Part shown: piece after piece, positions 1 to 8,914 of the stretch
Layout of the letters: the number at the start of each line of letters is the position of its first letter
Numbering within the stretch: position 1 is the stretch's first letter
From: Alistipes sp.
Lineage (GTDB): Bacteria; Bacteroidota; Bacteroidia; Bacteroidales; Rikenellaceae
Direction: 5' to 3'
Assembly: GCA_017629035.1 (NCBI GenBank)
Contig: JAGBXX010000023.1
Coordinates: forward strand, 1 to 64,000
Length of the DNA: 64,000 nt
Translations under genes and position numbers: made by a program
Notes under the pieces: model-generated
Told to the model about the DNA's origin: nothing
What the model saw: the letters and a program-made list of their open reading frames with translations, nothing else
Database searches by the model: none

Positions 1-79
1 GATACGATAGTGTTGTTAAGGTCGATACCTGCGATACCTGTAGCGATAAGCTCTGATGGCTGCAAACGACGGAATGGGT
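1..79. repeat. 79-bp direct repeat of 652-730 at the window edge
   Basis: Bases 1-79 are identical to 652-730 inside the V-ATPase subunit B gene. The two copies are 651 bp apart, a multiple of three, so the frame is kept. The join lies in a short stretch where both contexts encode PFR. A contig end folding back on itself is the simplest reading; a true in-frame tandem duplication is the alternative. Confidence 0.9.
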
Positions 80-1070
80 CTACGATAACCTTACCAGTGT
101 CGGTATCATTACGCAAGAACAACTGACCCTCGGTGATATAACCTGTGTTATCAGGAATAGCGTGGGTGATATCGCCACCAGAGAGTGTAGTCACGGCGAT
201 GATAGTGATTGAACCTCCATTTGGCAACTGCACGGCCTTCTCGTAGATCTTTGCGAGGTCTGAGTAGAGTGAACCTGGCATAGAGTCCTTAGATGGGATC
301 TGGTCCATACGGTTAGACACGATAGCGAGTGCATCGGCATAAAGGGTCATATCGGTAAGCAACACGAGAACCTTCTCACCCTTGTCAACTGCGAAGTACT
401 CAGCAGCAGTAAGCGCCATATCTGGAACGAGGAGTCGCTCTACTGGAGGGTTGTCGGTTGTGTTAACGAACGATACGATACGGTCCAACGCACCTGCATT
501 CTCGAATACCTGCTTGAAGTACAAGAAGTCATCGTTTGTAAGACCCATACCACCCAAGATAATCTTGTCGGCCTTAGCACGGAGTGCCACGTTTGCCATA
601 ACGGCGTTGTAAGGCTGATCTGGATCGGCGAAGAATGGAATCTTCTGACCAGATACGATAGTGTTGTTAAGGTCGATACCTGCGATACCTGTAGCGATAA
701 GCTCTGATGGCTGCAAACGACGGAATGGGTTCACTGTAGGACCACCAATCTCACGTGCCTCGCCCTCGATCTGCTCACCACCCTCGAGTGGCTCACCATA
801 GGCGTTGAAGAAACGACCTGCCAAGGCGTCAGATACACGCAATACAGGTGGCTCGCCGTGGAATACTACCTCTGAGTCTGTTGCAAGACCCTCGGTACCA
901 GCAAACACCTGGAGTGTTACCTTGTCGCCCATAATCTTTACCACCTGAGCAAGACGACCACCTACGGTAGCGAGCTCATCGTTACCAACACCTGTTGCAC
1001 GAAGCGTGATGGTAGCCTTGGTGATATTATCAATCTTAGTATATACTTTCTGAAATGCTCTTGTTGTCAT
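1..1070 (-). CDS. atpB: V-type ATP synthase subunit B, partial and chimeric at the window edge
   Basis: Non-catalytic nucleotide-binding subunit of the V1 head, which pairs with subunit A in the rotary ATPase. The protein begins MTTRAFQKVYTKIDNIT and carries family landmarks such as NPFRRLQPSELIATG, GLTNDDFLYFKQVFE and GYITEGQLFLRND. The start at 1070 follows a strong AGGAGG 12 nt after the stop of subunit A. The reading frame stays open to base 1. After DPFR, where the family continues SLSRLKQ, the frame re-enters a 79-bp copy of an upstream part of the same gene (1-79 equals 652-730). The authentic C-terminus of roughly 90 residues is therefore absent, most likely through an assembly error. 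Identity of the rest is secure. Confidence 0.93.
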   Translation of the reverse strand, partial: MTTRAFQKVYTKIDNITKATITLRATGVGNDELATVGGRLAQVVKIMGDKVTLQVFAGTEGLATDSEVVFHGEPPVLRVSDALAGRFFNAYGEPLEGGEQIEGEAREIGGPTVNPFRRLQPSELIATGIAGIDLNNTIVSGQKIPFFADPDQPYNAVMANVALRAKADKIILGGMGLTNDDFLYFKQVFENAGALDRIVSFVNTTDNPPVERLLVPDMALTAAEYFAVDKGEKVLVLLTDMTLYADALAIVSNRMDQIPSKDSMPGSLYSDLAKIYEKAVQLPNGGSITIIAVTTLSGGDITHAIPDNTGYITEGQLFLRNDTDTGKVIVDPFRRLQPSELIATGIAGIDLNNTIV

Positions 1071-1082
1071 AGCTAATCCTCC

Positions 1083-2840
1083 TTATTTTGCAAGATTCTC
1101 GTTTACAGCGCCCTCGATCTTCTCCTTGAACGAGTGGAACTGCTCTGACTGCCACTGAGAGTAGTTCATCTGACGGAAGAGATAAATGAGCTCCTTGAAG
1201 AACTTCTGGCACTCCTCGAAGTCAGCAAAGCTGAATGACTTGCGGCAGATGTCCAATACCATATTATACATAAGCTTCTGGCGCTCGATAGGACAGTTAG
1301 CGTCGATGTCGTCGAATGCATCCTGCTGGAGGATTACAGAGTCGAGCAACTCGCTCTTCCAGAAACGCTCGTGGTACTCAACAGGCACACCGTCATCACC
1401 CAAGATGTTGATCTGGTCGTTAGCCTCCTTACCACGCTGCACGATAGTCTTACCCTCATAGACTGCATCTACCCAGTTGTTCTCAATCTTCTGGTCGAGA
1501 TACTCACGAACCTCAGGATACTCCAAATACTTAGAGTAAGAGTCGAGTGGATCGATAGCTGGATAACGCTTAGAGTCCGCACGGCTCTGCGACAATGCGT
1601 AGAAGCAACGAGCAGCCTTCTTTGTAGACTCAGTCACAGGCTCCTTAAGGTTACCACCGGCAGGTGATACAGTACCGAGGAATGTTACTGAACCAGTAGC
1701 GCCATTGTTGAGCTTAACAAGACCTGCACGAGCATAGAAGTTAGAGATAACTGCCGAAAGGTCCATAGGGAAGGCATCCTGACCTGGAAGCTCCTCCAAA
1801 CGGTTAGACATCTCACGCAATGCCTGAGCCCAACGTGATGTAGAGTCGGCCATTACCAATACCTTCAAGCCCATTGAACGGTAGTACTCACCGATAGTCA
1901 TACCTGTGTATACTGACGCCTCACGAGCTGCAACTGGCATGTTCGAAGTGTTGCAAATGATGATTGTACGCTCCATGAGCTTGTGGCCTGTACGTGGGTC
2001 AACCAACTCAGGGAACTCAGCAAAGATCTCAACAACCTCGTTTGCACGCTCACCACAAGCAACGATGATGATAACATCGGCATCTGCCTGCTTAGAGATA
2101 GCATGCTGAAGCACGGTCTTACCTGCACCGAATGGACCAGGGATAAAACCAGTACCACCCTCAGCCAATGGGTTGAATGTGTCGATAGCACGAACACCTG
2201 TCTCCATCACACGTGAAGGACGTGGCTTCTCAGTAAAGCAACGGATAGCCTGCTTCACTGGCCACTTCTGAACCATTGTGATATTATACTCATTGTTGTC
2301 AGAGTCAACAACAACAGCGATAGTGTCAGTTACTTTGTATGTGCCTGCTGCAACAATGCTCTTAACTGTATAGTTGCCCTGCATAACGAAAGGCACCATG
2401 ATCTTGTGCATCACCCACTGCTCCTTAACCTCTCCGAGCCATGAACCTGCTGACACCTTGTCGCCAGCCTTAGCAAGAGGAGTGAAGTCCCACTTAGCGT
2501 CGAAGTCAATTGGGTCAGTGATCGAACCACGGTTGATGAACAAACCGTCCATCTTCTCCAAGTCGTTCTGCAAACCATCGTAGTTACGTGACAAAAGACC
2601 TGGTGCGAGAGTAGCCTCGAGCATGTGACCCTCGAACTCTACCTTATCACCAATCTTCAAACCACGCGTACTATCGTAAACCTGTACATAGGCCTCGTCG
2701 CCTATGACCTTGATGACCTCAGCCATCATGCGGGTATCGCCGCAATATACGTGGCATATCTCATTCTGTGACACCGCACCGTCAACCTTGGCGATAACGA
2801 TGTTCGAGATAATACCGTTTACACGTCCTAATGTTTTCAT
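1083..2840 (-). CDS. atpA: V-type ATP synthase catalytic subunit A
   Basis: Catalytic A subunit of the V1 sector, where ATP is hydrolysed or synthesised. It has 585 residues, the normal length. The P-loop GPFGAGKTV lies near residue 238, and the A-specific bulge domain precedes it (residues about 110-200). MADSTSRWAQALREMSNRLE and LPGQDAFP are the classic A-subunit motifs after the Walker B region. It lies 14 nt after the DUF2764 gene and 12 nt before subunit B, so it is in one operon read leftward from about 4444. Nothing unusual is visible. Confidence 0.97.
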   Translation of the reverse strand: MKTLGRVNGIISNIVIAKVDGAVSQNEICHVYCGDTRMMAEVIKVIGDEAYVQVYDSTRGLKIGDKVEFEGHMLEATLAPGLLSRNYDGLQNDLEKMDGLFINRGSITDPIDFDAKWDFTPLAKAGDKVSAGSWLGEVKEQWVMHKIMVPFVMQGNYTVKSIVAAGTYKVTDTIAVVVDSDNNEYNITMVQKWPVKQAIRCFTEKPRPSRVMETGVRAIDTFNPLAEGGTGFIPGPFGAGKTVLQHAISKQADADVIIIVACGERANEVVEIFAEFPELVDPRTGHKLMERTIIICNTSNMPVAAREASVYTGMTIGEYYRSMGLKVLVMADSTSRWAQALREMSNRLEELPGQDAFPMDLSAVISNFYARAGLVKLNNGATGSVTFLGTVSPAGGNLKEPVTESTKKAARCFYALSQSRADSKRYPAIDPLDSYSKYLEYPEVREYLDQKIENNWVDAVYEGKTIVQRGKEANDQINILGDDGVPVEYHERFWKSELLDSVILQQDAFDDIDANCPIERQKLMYNMVLDICRKSFSFADFEECQKFFKELIYLFRQMNYSQWQSEQFHSFKEKIEGAVNENLAK

Positions 2841-2854
2841 TCGTTTATTGTAGT

Positions 2855-3697
2855 TTATTTGTTTTTCACAAGATCCTTAGCGTCAAGATCTGACATCAAG
2901 CGGTTGAGCATGTCACGACCCACCTCAGGTGAGAGAAGCATCCAACGAGCTACGATATTAACCCTAACAAGATATGAGAGTATGAAGTTGATGTTGAAGA
3001 AGTCGAACGATGCGATATCCCAAGCATAGACCTCACGCACCTTGTCGATCTTACGCTCCTTCTCAACAATGTTACGCTCATCGCTAACGGCTGAGATAAC
3101 AGCGTCGATATACTGCAACTCGCCACGCAAGCCAAAGTCGGCAGCAGACGAGTGCTTGAGAGAGTCAACAACATCACCACCACCTACGACAACATCGGCA
3201 ACTGAGCGGCCTGCCTCACGGGCAGCAAGCGCAGCAGAGATATTGCGGAGGTTACGATCAAACTCACCCCATGCACGGAGGAATGAACACTTCGACGCTG
3301 CCAAATCTTTGTAGTAGGCGTCGAACAATGCACGCTCAAAGCTATCGTTGATAACACTATCCTCATCACGATCCTCATCGTCAGCCTCGTTGAAATACTT
3401 AACAACCTTGGCAACGTTTGTAGGAAGCATTGAGTAGTTGCGAGTAGCGAGCATATCGTCAATCTCACTCACTGAGAGAAAGCCGAGTGCATTGTGTCGC
3501 TCACGCTCTGCACGGCGGGCGATAATATTTTCGCAATCGTAGTAGGCGTAAAGGAGCTTTACAGCCGCACGATCGCTCTTCGATAGCTCCTCGAGAATCT
3601 CATCAACGATCTCGCGAACATCGAAGCCCTTGGTATCCGAGTCCAGCGTCCACTCACCTAGACCGGCGACCAAATAGTAATACTCCGTAGAGAACAT
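2855..3697 (-). CDS. DUF2764 family protein of the V-ATPase operon
   Basis: A 280-residue protein starting MFSTEYYYLVAGLGEW, a typical DUF2764 N-terminus. The family occurs in V-ATPase operons of Bacteroidota and spirochaetes between subunits E and A, at the place where archaeal-type operons carry subunit C. Acidic, helix-rich sequence with no signal peptide or membrane segment. The start is 3 nt after the stop of subunit E, so the two are translationally coupled. A role as stalk or subunit-C-like component linking V1 to V0 is inference from position and size; no catalytic motif is visible. Confidence 0.85.
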   Translation of the reverse strand: MFSTEYYYLVAGLGEWTLDSDTKGFDVREIVDEILEELSKSDRAAVKLLYAYYDCENIIARRAERERHNALGFLSVSEIDDMLATRNYSMLPTNVAKVVKYFNEADDEDRDEDSVINDSFERALFDAYYKDLAASKCSFLRAWGEFDRNLRNISAALAAREAGRSVADVVVGGGDVVDSLKHSSAADFGLRGELQYIDAVISAVSDERNIVEKERKIDKVREVYAWDIASFDFFNINFILSYLVRVNIVARWMLLSPEVGRDMLNRLMSDLDAKDLVKNK

Positions 3698-3700
3698 AGC

Positions 3701-4309
3701 TTACTTATAAAGCATGTTAGCAACCTTCTCGCGCAGATACTCCTCAAGAAGAGCATCGAAGCTCTCGTCGGTGAACGAGATGTAGTAGCCACCACTCTTC
3801 TCACCAACCTTGAAGCCTGTCTTAACCTCCTTTGAGTAGCCTACCTCTACGCCAGCCTTGAGAAGCTCATCAGCGCTCTTCTGCATTGCTGCGTCGAACT
3901 CAGCACGCTTCTCCTCTGGGAGCAACGCCTTGAGCGATACCTCGGCAGCTGAGTTCCAGTTGCGAGCTACAGCCAAGAGCATATCCTTAACAAATGTTGC
4001 GTCGATTGAAGCAGCCTTAACAGCAGCACCAGTAGACTTGAGGATGATAGCCTCGGTGATCTCGGTCTTAATCTTTGATACAGCCTGACGACCTGCCAAT
4101 GTGATCTCTGTCATGGCATTCTTAGCGATATCCTCGGCACGATCCTGTGCAGCCTTTGCAATAGCATCAGCCTCGGCACGAGCATCAGCAAGAATCTTTG
4201 CTGCCTCCTGCTTAGCCTCAGCAACAAGACGCTCAGCCTCGGCACGACCCTTCTCCAAGCCATCATTGTAGAGCTTTTGAGTAAGCTCCTGAAGTTTGTT
4301 GTTCTCCAT
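3701..4309 (-). CDS. atpE: V-type ATP synthase subunit E
   Basis: Peripheral stalk subunit E, which holds the catalytic head against rotation. It has 202 residues. The N-terminal third (about 10-75) is an Ala/Glu/Lys-rich heptad-like helix (EAERLVAEAKQEAAKILADA) expected to form the stator coiled coil with a G/H-type partner. The C-terminal half is globular. It is the first gene of the operon, read from a consensus Bacteroidota promoter about 140 nt upstream. The E-DUF2764-A-B order matches other Bacteroidota; D, I and K would lie left of the window. Confidence 0.92.
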   Translation of the reverse strand: MENNKLQELTQKLYNDGLEKGRAEAERLVAEAKQEAAKILADARAEADAIAKAAQDRAEDIAKNAMTEITLAGRQAVSKIKTEITEAIILKSTGAAVKAASIDATFVKDMLLAVARNWNSAAEVSLKALLPEEKRAEFDAAMQKSADELLKAGVEVGYSKEVKTGFKVGEKSGGYYISFTDESFDALLEEYLREKVANMLYK

Positions 4310-4450
4310 AGTTGAATAAATTTTAAGTTTTATTATCGTATATTTTTAATTTTTTCGCTCATCGCTATACCCGACTACAGTCTAGGTTAAAAAAGTCGTG
4401 GATCAAAGCTCTGTGCTAAGAGTTAGTTGGTCCATATCTAAAAATTCTCA

Positions 4451-4480
4451 CAAATGTATGTTATTTTTTTTAATTATCAA
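4451..4480 (-). promoter_or_regulatory. Promoter of the V-ATPase operon
   Basis: On the minus strand a TTG (plus CAA 4478-4480) is followed by exactly 19 nt and then TACATTTG (plus 4451-4458), an excellent match to TTG-N19-TAnnTTTG. Expected start of transcription is near 4444, giving a leader of about 135 nt before subunit E. Within that leader is a minimal ORF encoding MDQLTLSTEL followed by stop, of unknown relevance. Confidence 0.75.
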
Positions 4481-4540
4481 ATAGGTATAAGGCAAAACTC
4501 TGCATTTTTATTCAATAATTCGAACTAATTATCAAAGCTA

Positions 4541-4571
4541 TTGACTATCTCGAATTTAATTTATACCTTTG
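4541..4571 (+). promoter_or_regulatory. Promoter of the ROK kinase gene, predicted leaderless
   Basis: TTG at 4541-4543, 20 nt, then TACCTTTG at 4564-4571. The ATG at 4578 begins 6 nt after the -7 box, where transcription itself would start, so no room remains for a ribosome-binding site. This also argues against the in-frame TTG at 4569, which is part of the promoter. Confidence 0.7.
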
Positions 4572-4577
4572 CCTACC

Positions 4578-5672
4578 ATGAAACAGCAAACTAACACTCA
4601 AAAGATAGTTGTGACACTCGATGCGGGTGGTACCAACTTTGTATTCGGGGCAATGTGCTCGGGAAAACCTATTGGCAAGAGCCTCACACTACCCTCTTCA
4701 GCACACGATTTGGATCTCTGTCTTAACACCCTCATTAGCGGTTTTGAGCAGATTATTAGAGAGCTTCCTGAGCCACCTGTGGCTATCAGCTTTGCATTCC
4801 CTGGCCCTGCAGACTACCGCAATGGTGTGATCGGAGGCTATCTTCCTAACTTCCCATCGTTCCGAGATGGTGTGGCGCTTGGCCCTATGCTCGAGAGCAA
4901 GTTCGGAATACCAGTATTCATCAACAACGATGCAGACCTATTTGCCTATGGCGAGGCTATTGGCGGTGCTCTTCCACGCATTAACCGCAAGCTTGCTGAG
5001 GCTGGCTCCCAGAAGCGTTATCGCAACATGCTCGGCTTTACATTCGGCACAGGCTTCGGCTTTGGTTTCGTGATGGACGGCAAGCTAAATCTTGGCGATA
5101 ACTCATGCGTTGAGACCTTCTGCCTCAAGCACCGTGATCACCCAGAGTTTATTGTAGAGGATGGAGTTGCTATTCGAGCCGTGAAACGTGTATATCGAGA
5201 GCTTACGGGCGATGATCGAGAACTCGAGCCTAAGGATATATTTGATATAGCCGAGGGTGTTCTTGATGGCAATGCTAATGCAGCAAAAGAGGCCTTTGCA
5301 ACACTTGGTAGAGTGGCTGGCGATGCTATGGCAACAGCCGTTACACTTATGGATGGTTTAATTGTAATTGGAGGTGGTCTGTCTGCAGCTTCAAAGTACT
5401 TTATGCCAGCTCTAATCTCAGAGATGCGCTCACGTATTCGTACCATGTCGGGTGATGAGCTCAACCGTGTTCAGATGAATGTATATAATCTCGACGATGA
5501 GGCTGATTTCAAGAAGTTTGCAAGCGGCAGCTCAACTAAAATCAAAGTGTACGGAACAGATAAAGAGGTAGTCTACGACCCAGAGAAACGTGTGGGTATA
5601 ACTATTTCGGATATTGGTGCAAGCAATGCAGTATCACTGGGTGCTTACCACTACGCTATTGATAATATTTAG
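4578..5672 (+). CDS. ROK family sugar kinase, divergent
   Basis: A cytoplasmic sugar kinase of the ROK family, likely acting on glucose or a related hexose. The phosphate-binding motif LDAGGTNFVFG is at residues 14-24, and INNDADLFAYGE holds the catalytic Asp near residue 116. A second nucleotide-binding segment reads GLIVIGGGLSAAS. It has 364 residues, longer than the usual 300-320. The family's zinc motif CxCGxxGCxE is not found; the equivalent region reads SCVETFCLKHRDHPEF. It is therefore a divergent member and the substrate cannot be read from the sequence. It is convergent with the next gene, 15 bp apart. Confidence 0.85.
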   Translation: MKQQTNTQKIVVTLDAGGTNFVFGAMCSGKPIGKSLTLPSSAHDLDLCLNTLISGFEQIIRELPEPPVAISFAFPGPADYRNGVIGGYLPNFPSFRDGVALGPMLESKFGIPVFINNDADLFAYGEAIGGALPRINRKLAEAGSQKRYRNMLGFTFGTGFGFGFVMDGKLNLGDNSCVETFCLKHRDHPEFIVEDGVAIRAVKRVYRELTGDDRELEPKDIFDIAEGVLDGNANAAKEAFATLGRVAGDAMATAVTLMDGLIVIGGGLSAASKYFMPALISEMRSRIRTMSGDELNRVQMNVYNLDDEADFKKFASGSSTKIKVYGTDKEVVYDPEKRVGITISDIGASNAVSLGAYHYAIDNI

Positions 5673-5687
5673 AGGCGAAATCGATAA

Positions 5688-6452
5688 CTAAATCTTAGGC
5701 TCCATCTTCGAGGCAACACGTGATGTCATAGAGGATAGGAGCCTATTATTTTTCACTGTTGCAAAAGACGATATTCCCATTATATCCAACATAAACACCT
5801 CGTCGACAATGTCGAGTGCTGACTCCGGAATATCACGTACCAGGAGTTTGCTGCCAACGGCTTTGATAGCTCGCTCGGCAACCTCGAACTCTACACTTTC
5901 ATATCGCTTAGGTGTAAACCAGCACTGTTTGTAGTAGACAAATATAGGACGCCACGGACGGCTTATAAGATCGCCTGCTGCCGACACCCATATTGCTCGC
6001 TCGCCACCGAGATGATGCACGGCATAGTCGGCCATATCGTCAATAGCAATACTTGCCTTGGTCTGCGACATAACCACTGGCTCGGGCATAGTGTATGGAA
6101 CACCCGACTCTCGCCTTGCTCGCAGATACCCTCCAGCACCAAACGTAGGTTGTTCGACCTCGAACGATAGGCTTCCACTGGCATCCAGACGCATAACCAC
6201 AGGAACGCTAAGTACCTCGGTCACTCGAGATAGCTCGACAAGGCGGCCAGCGATGCGCTCAACATCACGTGCACTGCAAAGCGTAGCAAAGCCAAGTAGC
6301 TCCTCGGCCGAACGTCTTAGCACCTCGACGTGTCGCTCAGCGTTGTATGCCTTGCCACCAAGTGTATGTATTCGCTGCATGACGTATGGAAGCTCTATTC
6401 GAAGCTTCTCGGCCTCGAATACGCAACCATCTAACCATGCCAATAATTTCAT
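5688..6452 (-). CDS. Aminotransferase class IV-like protein
   Basis: A 254-residue protein with the layout of fold-type IV PLP enzymes (branched-chain aminotransferase / aminodeoxychorismate lyase). An N-terminal domain ends in a helix RHVEVLRRSAEELLGF. Then come VMSQTKASIAIDDMADYAV, with a candidate PLP lysine, GGERAIWVSAAGDLISRPW, and a C-terminal DEVFMLDIMGISSF. The usual KxxNY active-site context is not obvious, so activity is uncertain. The chosen ATG at 6452 lies 1 nt after the stop of holA, arguing for cotranscription; an upstream in-frame start would overlap holA. Pabc-like lyase or an inactive homologue are both possible. Confidence 0.7.
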   Translation of the reverse strand: MKLLAWLDGCVFEAEKLRIELPYVMQRIHTLGGKAYNAERHVEVLRRSAEELLGFATLCSARDVERIAGRLVELSRVTEVLSVPVVMRLDASGSLSFEVEQPTFGAGGYLRARRESGVPYTMPEPVVMSQTKASIAIDDMADYAVHHLGGERAIWVSAAGDLISRPWRPIFVYYKQCWFTPKRYESVEFEVAERAIKAVGSKLLVRDIPESALDIVDEVFMLDIMGISSFATVKNNRLLSSMTSRVASKMEPKI

Positions 6453-6453
6453 A

Positions 6454-7536
6454 TTATACCTCTGAGAATATCTTGAGAAGCAACTCTTTGAGCAGCTCAC
6501 CTGCATCCAAGCCTCCGCTATTTACACCCTTGCTTTTGGCGTCGTACTTACGCAAGTAGCCCAACACTGCAAATACCCTACTATTAGCCCAACGACCGGC
6601 ATTTGCCTTAAGCTCCTTGAGAGCGAATGTATTGCTTATACCAATTATCGACATAAGCTCGCCATCCGAAGGCATGGGCTTAGCCTGACGGCGTGACTGC
6701 CACTGAAGATAGTTGTAGATAAATAGCTGACGGAACTGACCAAACATCATGGTGATGGTCTGCGTTATTGGGTGGGTCTTAGGATTTTGAGCAAAATGGT
6801 CAGCAATGCTCATTGCACGTGCAACATCACGTTTTAGCACCGCATCGTTGAGCTCAAAGAAGTTAAAGTCCTTCGATACACCAATATACTGCTCAATATG
6901 CTGATCTGTTACAGTAGTACCACTTCCCGACATAGACACCGCAAGCTTATCCACCTCACGTGCAATGCGTGAAAGATCCATGCCAACATGCTCTTTGAGC
7001 ATGGCGAGTGCCTTGGGCGAAATACTTAGGCCTCGTGACGCGACATAGGACGACAGCCACGAGTCAACCTCATACTCACGAGGATGAATAGACTCGAATA
7101 CGGCACCATTTTTAGCGCAGCTCTTGTATAACGACTGACGCTTGTCGATACCACGTCCCTGCTCCTTATTCTTATAGCATACAATGAGAATAGTGCTACT
7201 CTGTGGCGAGGTGGTATAGTGCGAGAGCGCTTCGAGCTTAGACATCTGCTGCGCCTCACGAACAATAACCACTTGATAGGAGCCCATCATAGGGAGCTGA
7301 CGACAGAGGTTTACCACAGCACCCGCCTCGGTATCAAGTCCATAGACAACAATCTGATTAAAGGCACGCTCGGCCTCAGTAAGAATTGTCTGGGCAAGGG
7401 CATCGCAGAGCGCATCGATAAAGAAACTCTCGTCGCCCATGAGTAGATATATGGGCTGAAAACGACGAGCCTTGATATCAGACATCATCGAGTTATACTG
7501 CGCCACGCAGTCAGCAAATTTCATCTGTTTAGCCAT
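6454..7536 (-). CDS. holA: DNA polymerase III subunit delta
   Basis: Delta subunit of the clamp-loader complex, which opens the beta sliding clamp at replication forks. It has 360 residues, normal for Bacteroidota. The N-terminal AAA+-like domain begins FQPIYLLMGDESFFIDALCD, the characteristic delta start without a functional Walker A. The middle DLSRIAREVDKLAV and the C-terminal ELLKELLLKIFSEV helical domain are typical. It lies 17 nt after tilS and directly before the aminotransferase-like gene, so tilS-holA-aminotransferase look like one minus-strand unit, perhaps starting at murB. Confidence 0.93.
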   Translation of the reverse strand: MAKQMKFADCVAQYNSMMSDIKARRFQPIYLLMGDESFFIDALCDALAQTILTEAERAFNQIVVYGLDTEAGAVVNLCRQLPMMGSYQVVIVREAQQMSKLEALSHYTTSPQSSTILIVCYKNKEQGRGIDKRQSLYKSCAKNGAVFESIHPREYEVDSWLSSYVASRGLSISPKALAMLKEHVGMDLSRIAREVDKLAVSMSGSGTTVTDQHIEQYIGVSKDFNFFELNDAVLKRDVARAMSIADHFAQNPKTHPITQTITMMFGQFRQLFIYNYLQWQSRRQAKPMPSDGELMSIIGISNTFALKELKANAGRWANSRVFAVLGYLRKYDAKSKGVNSGGLDAGELLKELLLKIFSEV

Positions 7537-7553
7537 ATACCCAATACTCTATA

Positions 7554-8909
7554 TTATATATTATCCTGAACAATTCGTAGTACTCGATCCGTCTTCTTGG
7601 TTACACAGTATCTGTCATCCAGACGACGACCCACGACCCAGACGATATCATCGCCCGAGACGAGCACGAACTGACGGTTTTTCTGCGCAAGCGACACCTT
7701 CTTGTCGATGAGATAGTCGCTCAGTTTCTTACGTCCACTCATGCCGAATGGAATAAACCAGTCGCCCTCCTGCCAACGGCGGAGCTTGAGAGGATACTTC
7801 AATTTGTCGGCATCAATAATGGCAACATTGTCGCCCTGATTTAGATTGTCGATAAAGTCGATATCGAGATTTTGGTAATACAACACCGAGCCTCCGACAT
7901 ACGAGCGGATAGTGTTGCGCTCAACAACAACCTCGCAGTCATCATCCGAGGTAATAGGCGACACAACAATATCGCCACGATCAACCACAGCAACCCACTC
8001 TCGAGAGTAGAACCTGCGACCCGTAGAGTTGCTATCAATAGCGTGGCAGAGAGCGTCGACAACATCGCCCTTGAAACCATATTCAGAGCTCAAAATCTCG
8101 TATATCACAAAGTTGCGAGGCAACTGCTCGTTGATGTTACACACTTTGATTGTGTGCACATCGCCCTGATGCTCAGTGATACTGCGCTTGATGATGCTCA
8201 TCGAGGCAGAGATGAAATCCTGCGCTTGGCTCAGACGTGAAATATTGCGGCGCATGATGGTGGTAAACTGCGGAGTAATCTCCTTGAGCATAGGCACAAG
8301 ACCGATGCGCACCTTATTACGCAGATACTTCGTAGAGCGATTTGACGAATCCTCTCTAAAGGGGATGCGATGAGCTATGGCATAGTCGTGAATATCCTTA
8401 CGCTTGGTAAACATCAGCGGACGTACAATGCGGCCAGCATGGTTGGTAATACCAGTAAGGCCTCGTAGGCCCGTGCCACGAAGCATATTAATAAAGAATG
8501 TCTCGATTGAGTCGTTGATATGGTGAGCGATGGCAATCACAGTGTAGCCATGTTCATCGCAGAGTTCTCTAAACCAGGTGTAGCGTAGGCGTCGTGCAGC
8601 CATCTCCATAGACTCACCCGTGCGCTCCATCTCGCCAACAGTGTCGAAACGCTTGTTGAAAAACTCTACGCCAAGACGTTTTGCCTCACGCTCAACGAGC
8701 ATCTCGTCCTCCTCGCTCTCCTTGCCTCGGAGCTGGAAGTTGCAGTGTGCTACGCCAAAGTTGTATCCTGCAGCCGCCGTGAGCGACATGAGCACCATAG
8801 AGTCAACACCTCCCGACACGGTAAGCAACACCTTGTCATCGTGTGTAAATAGTTCGTTGTCTACGACGTACTTCTCGAATTCGTCGAGCAAAAATAGTCC
8901 CTCTTTCAC
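7554..8909 (-). CDS. tilS: tRNA(Ile)-lysidine synthetase
   Basis: Converts the wobble cytidine of tRNA-Ile(CAU) to lysidine so that it reads AUA and is charged with isoleucine. The PP-loop SGGVDSMVLMSL is near the N-terminus, followed by the family motif HHINDSIETFFINMLRGTGL. A C-terminal substrate-binding domain extends to about residue 451. A GTG at 8909, 5 nt after the murB stop, is chosen. A TTG at 8891 preceded by AGAGGGA would give MLDEFEKY, matching family N-termini, and is a good alternative. An ATG at 8975 would overlap murB heavily and is unlikely. Confidence 0.9.
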   Translation of the reverse strand: MKEGLFLLDEFEKYVVDNELFTHDDKVLLTVSGGVDSMVLMSLTAAAGYNFGVAHCNFQLRGKESEEDEMLVEREAKRLGVEFFNKRFDTVGEMERTGESMEMAARRLRYTWFRELCDEHGYTVIAIAHHINDSIETFFINMLRGTGLRGLTGITNHAGRIVRPLMFTKRKDIHDYAIAHRIPFREDSSNRSTKYLRNKVRIGLVPMLKEITPQFTTIMRRNISRLSQAQDFISASMSIIKRSITEHQGDVHTIKVCNINEQLPRNFVIYEILSSEYGFKGDVVDALCHAIDSNSTGRRFYSREWVAVVDRGDIVVSPITSDDDCEVVVERNTIRSYVGGSVLYYQNLDIDFIDNLNQGDNVAIIDADKLKYPLKLRRWQEGDWFIPFGMSGRKKLSDYLIDKKVSLAQKNRQFVLVSGDDIVWVVGRRLDDRYCVTKKTDRVLRIVQDNI

Positions 8910-8914
8910 TATTG

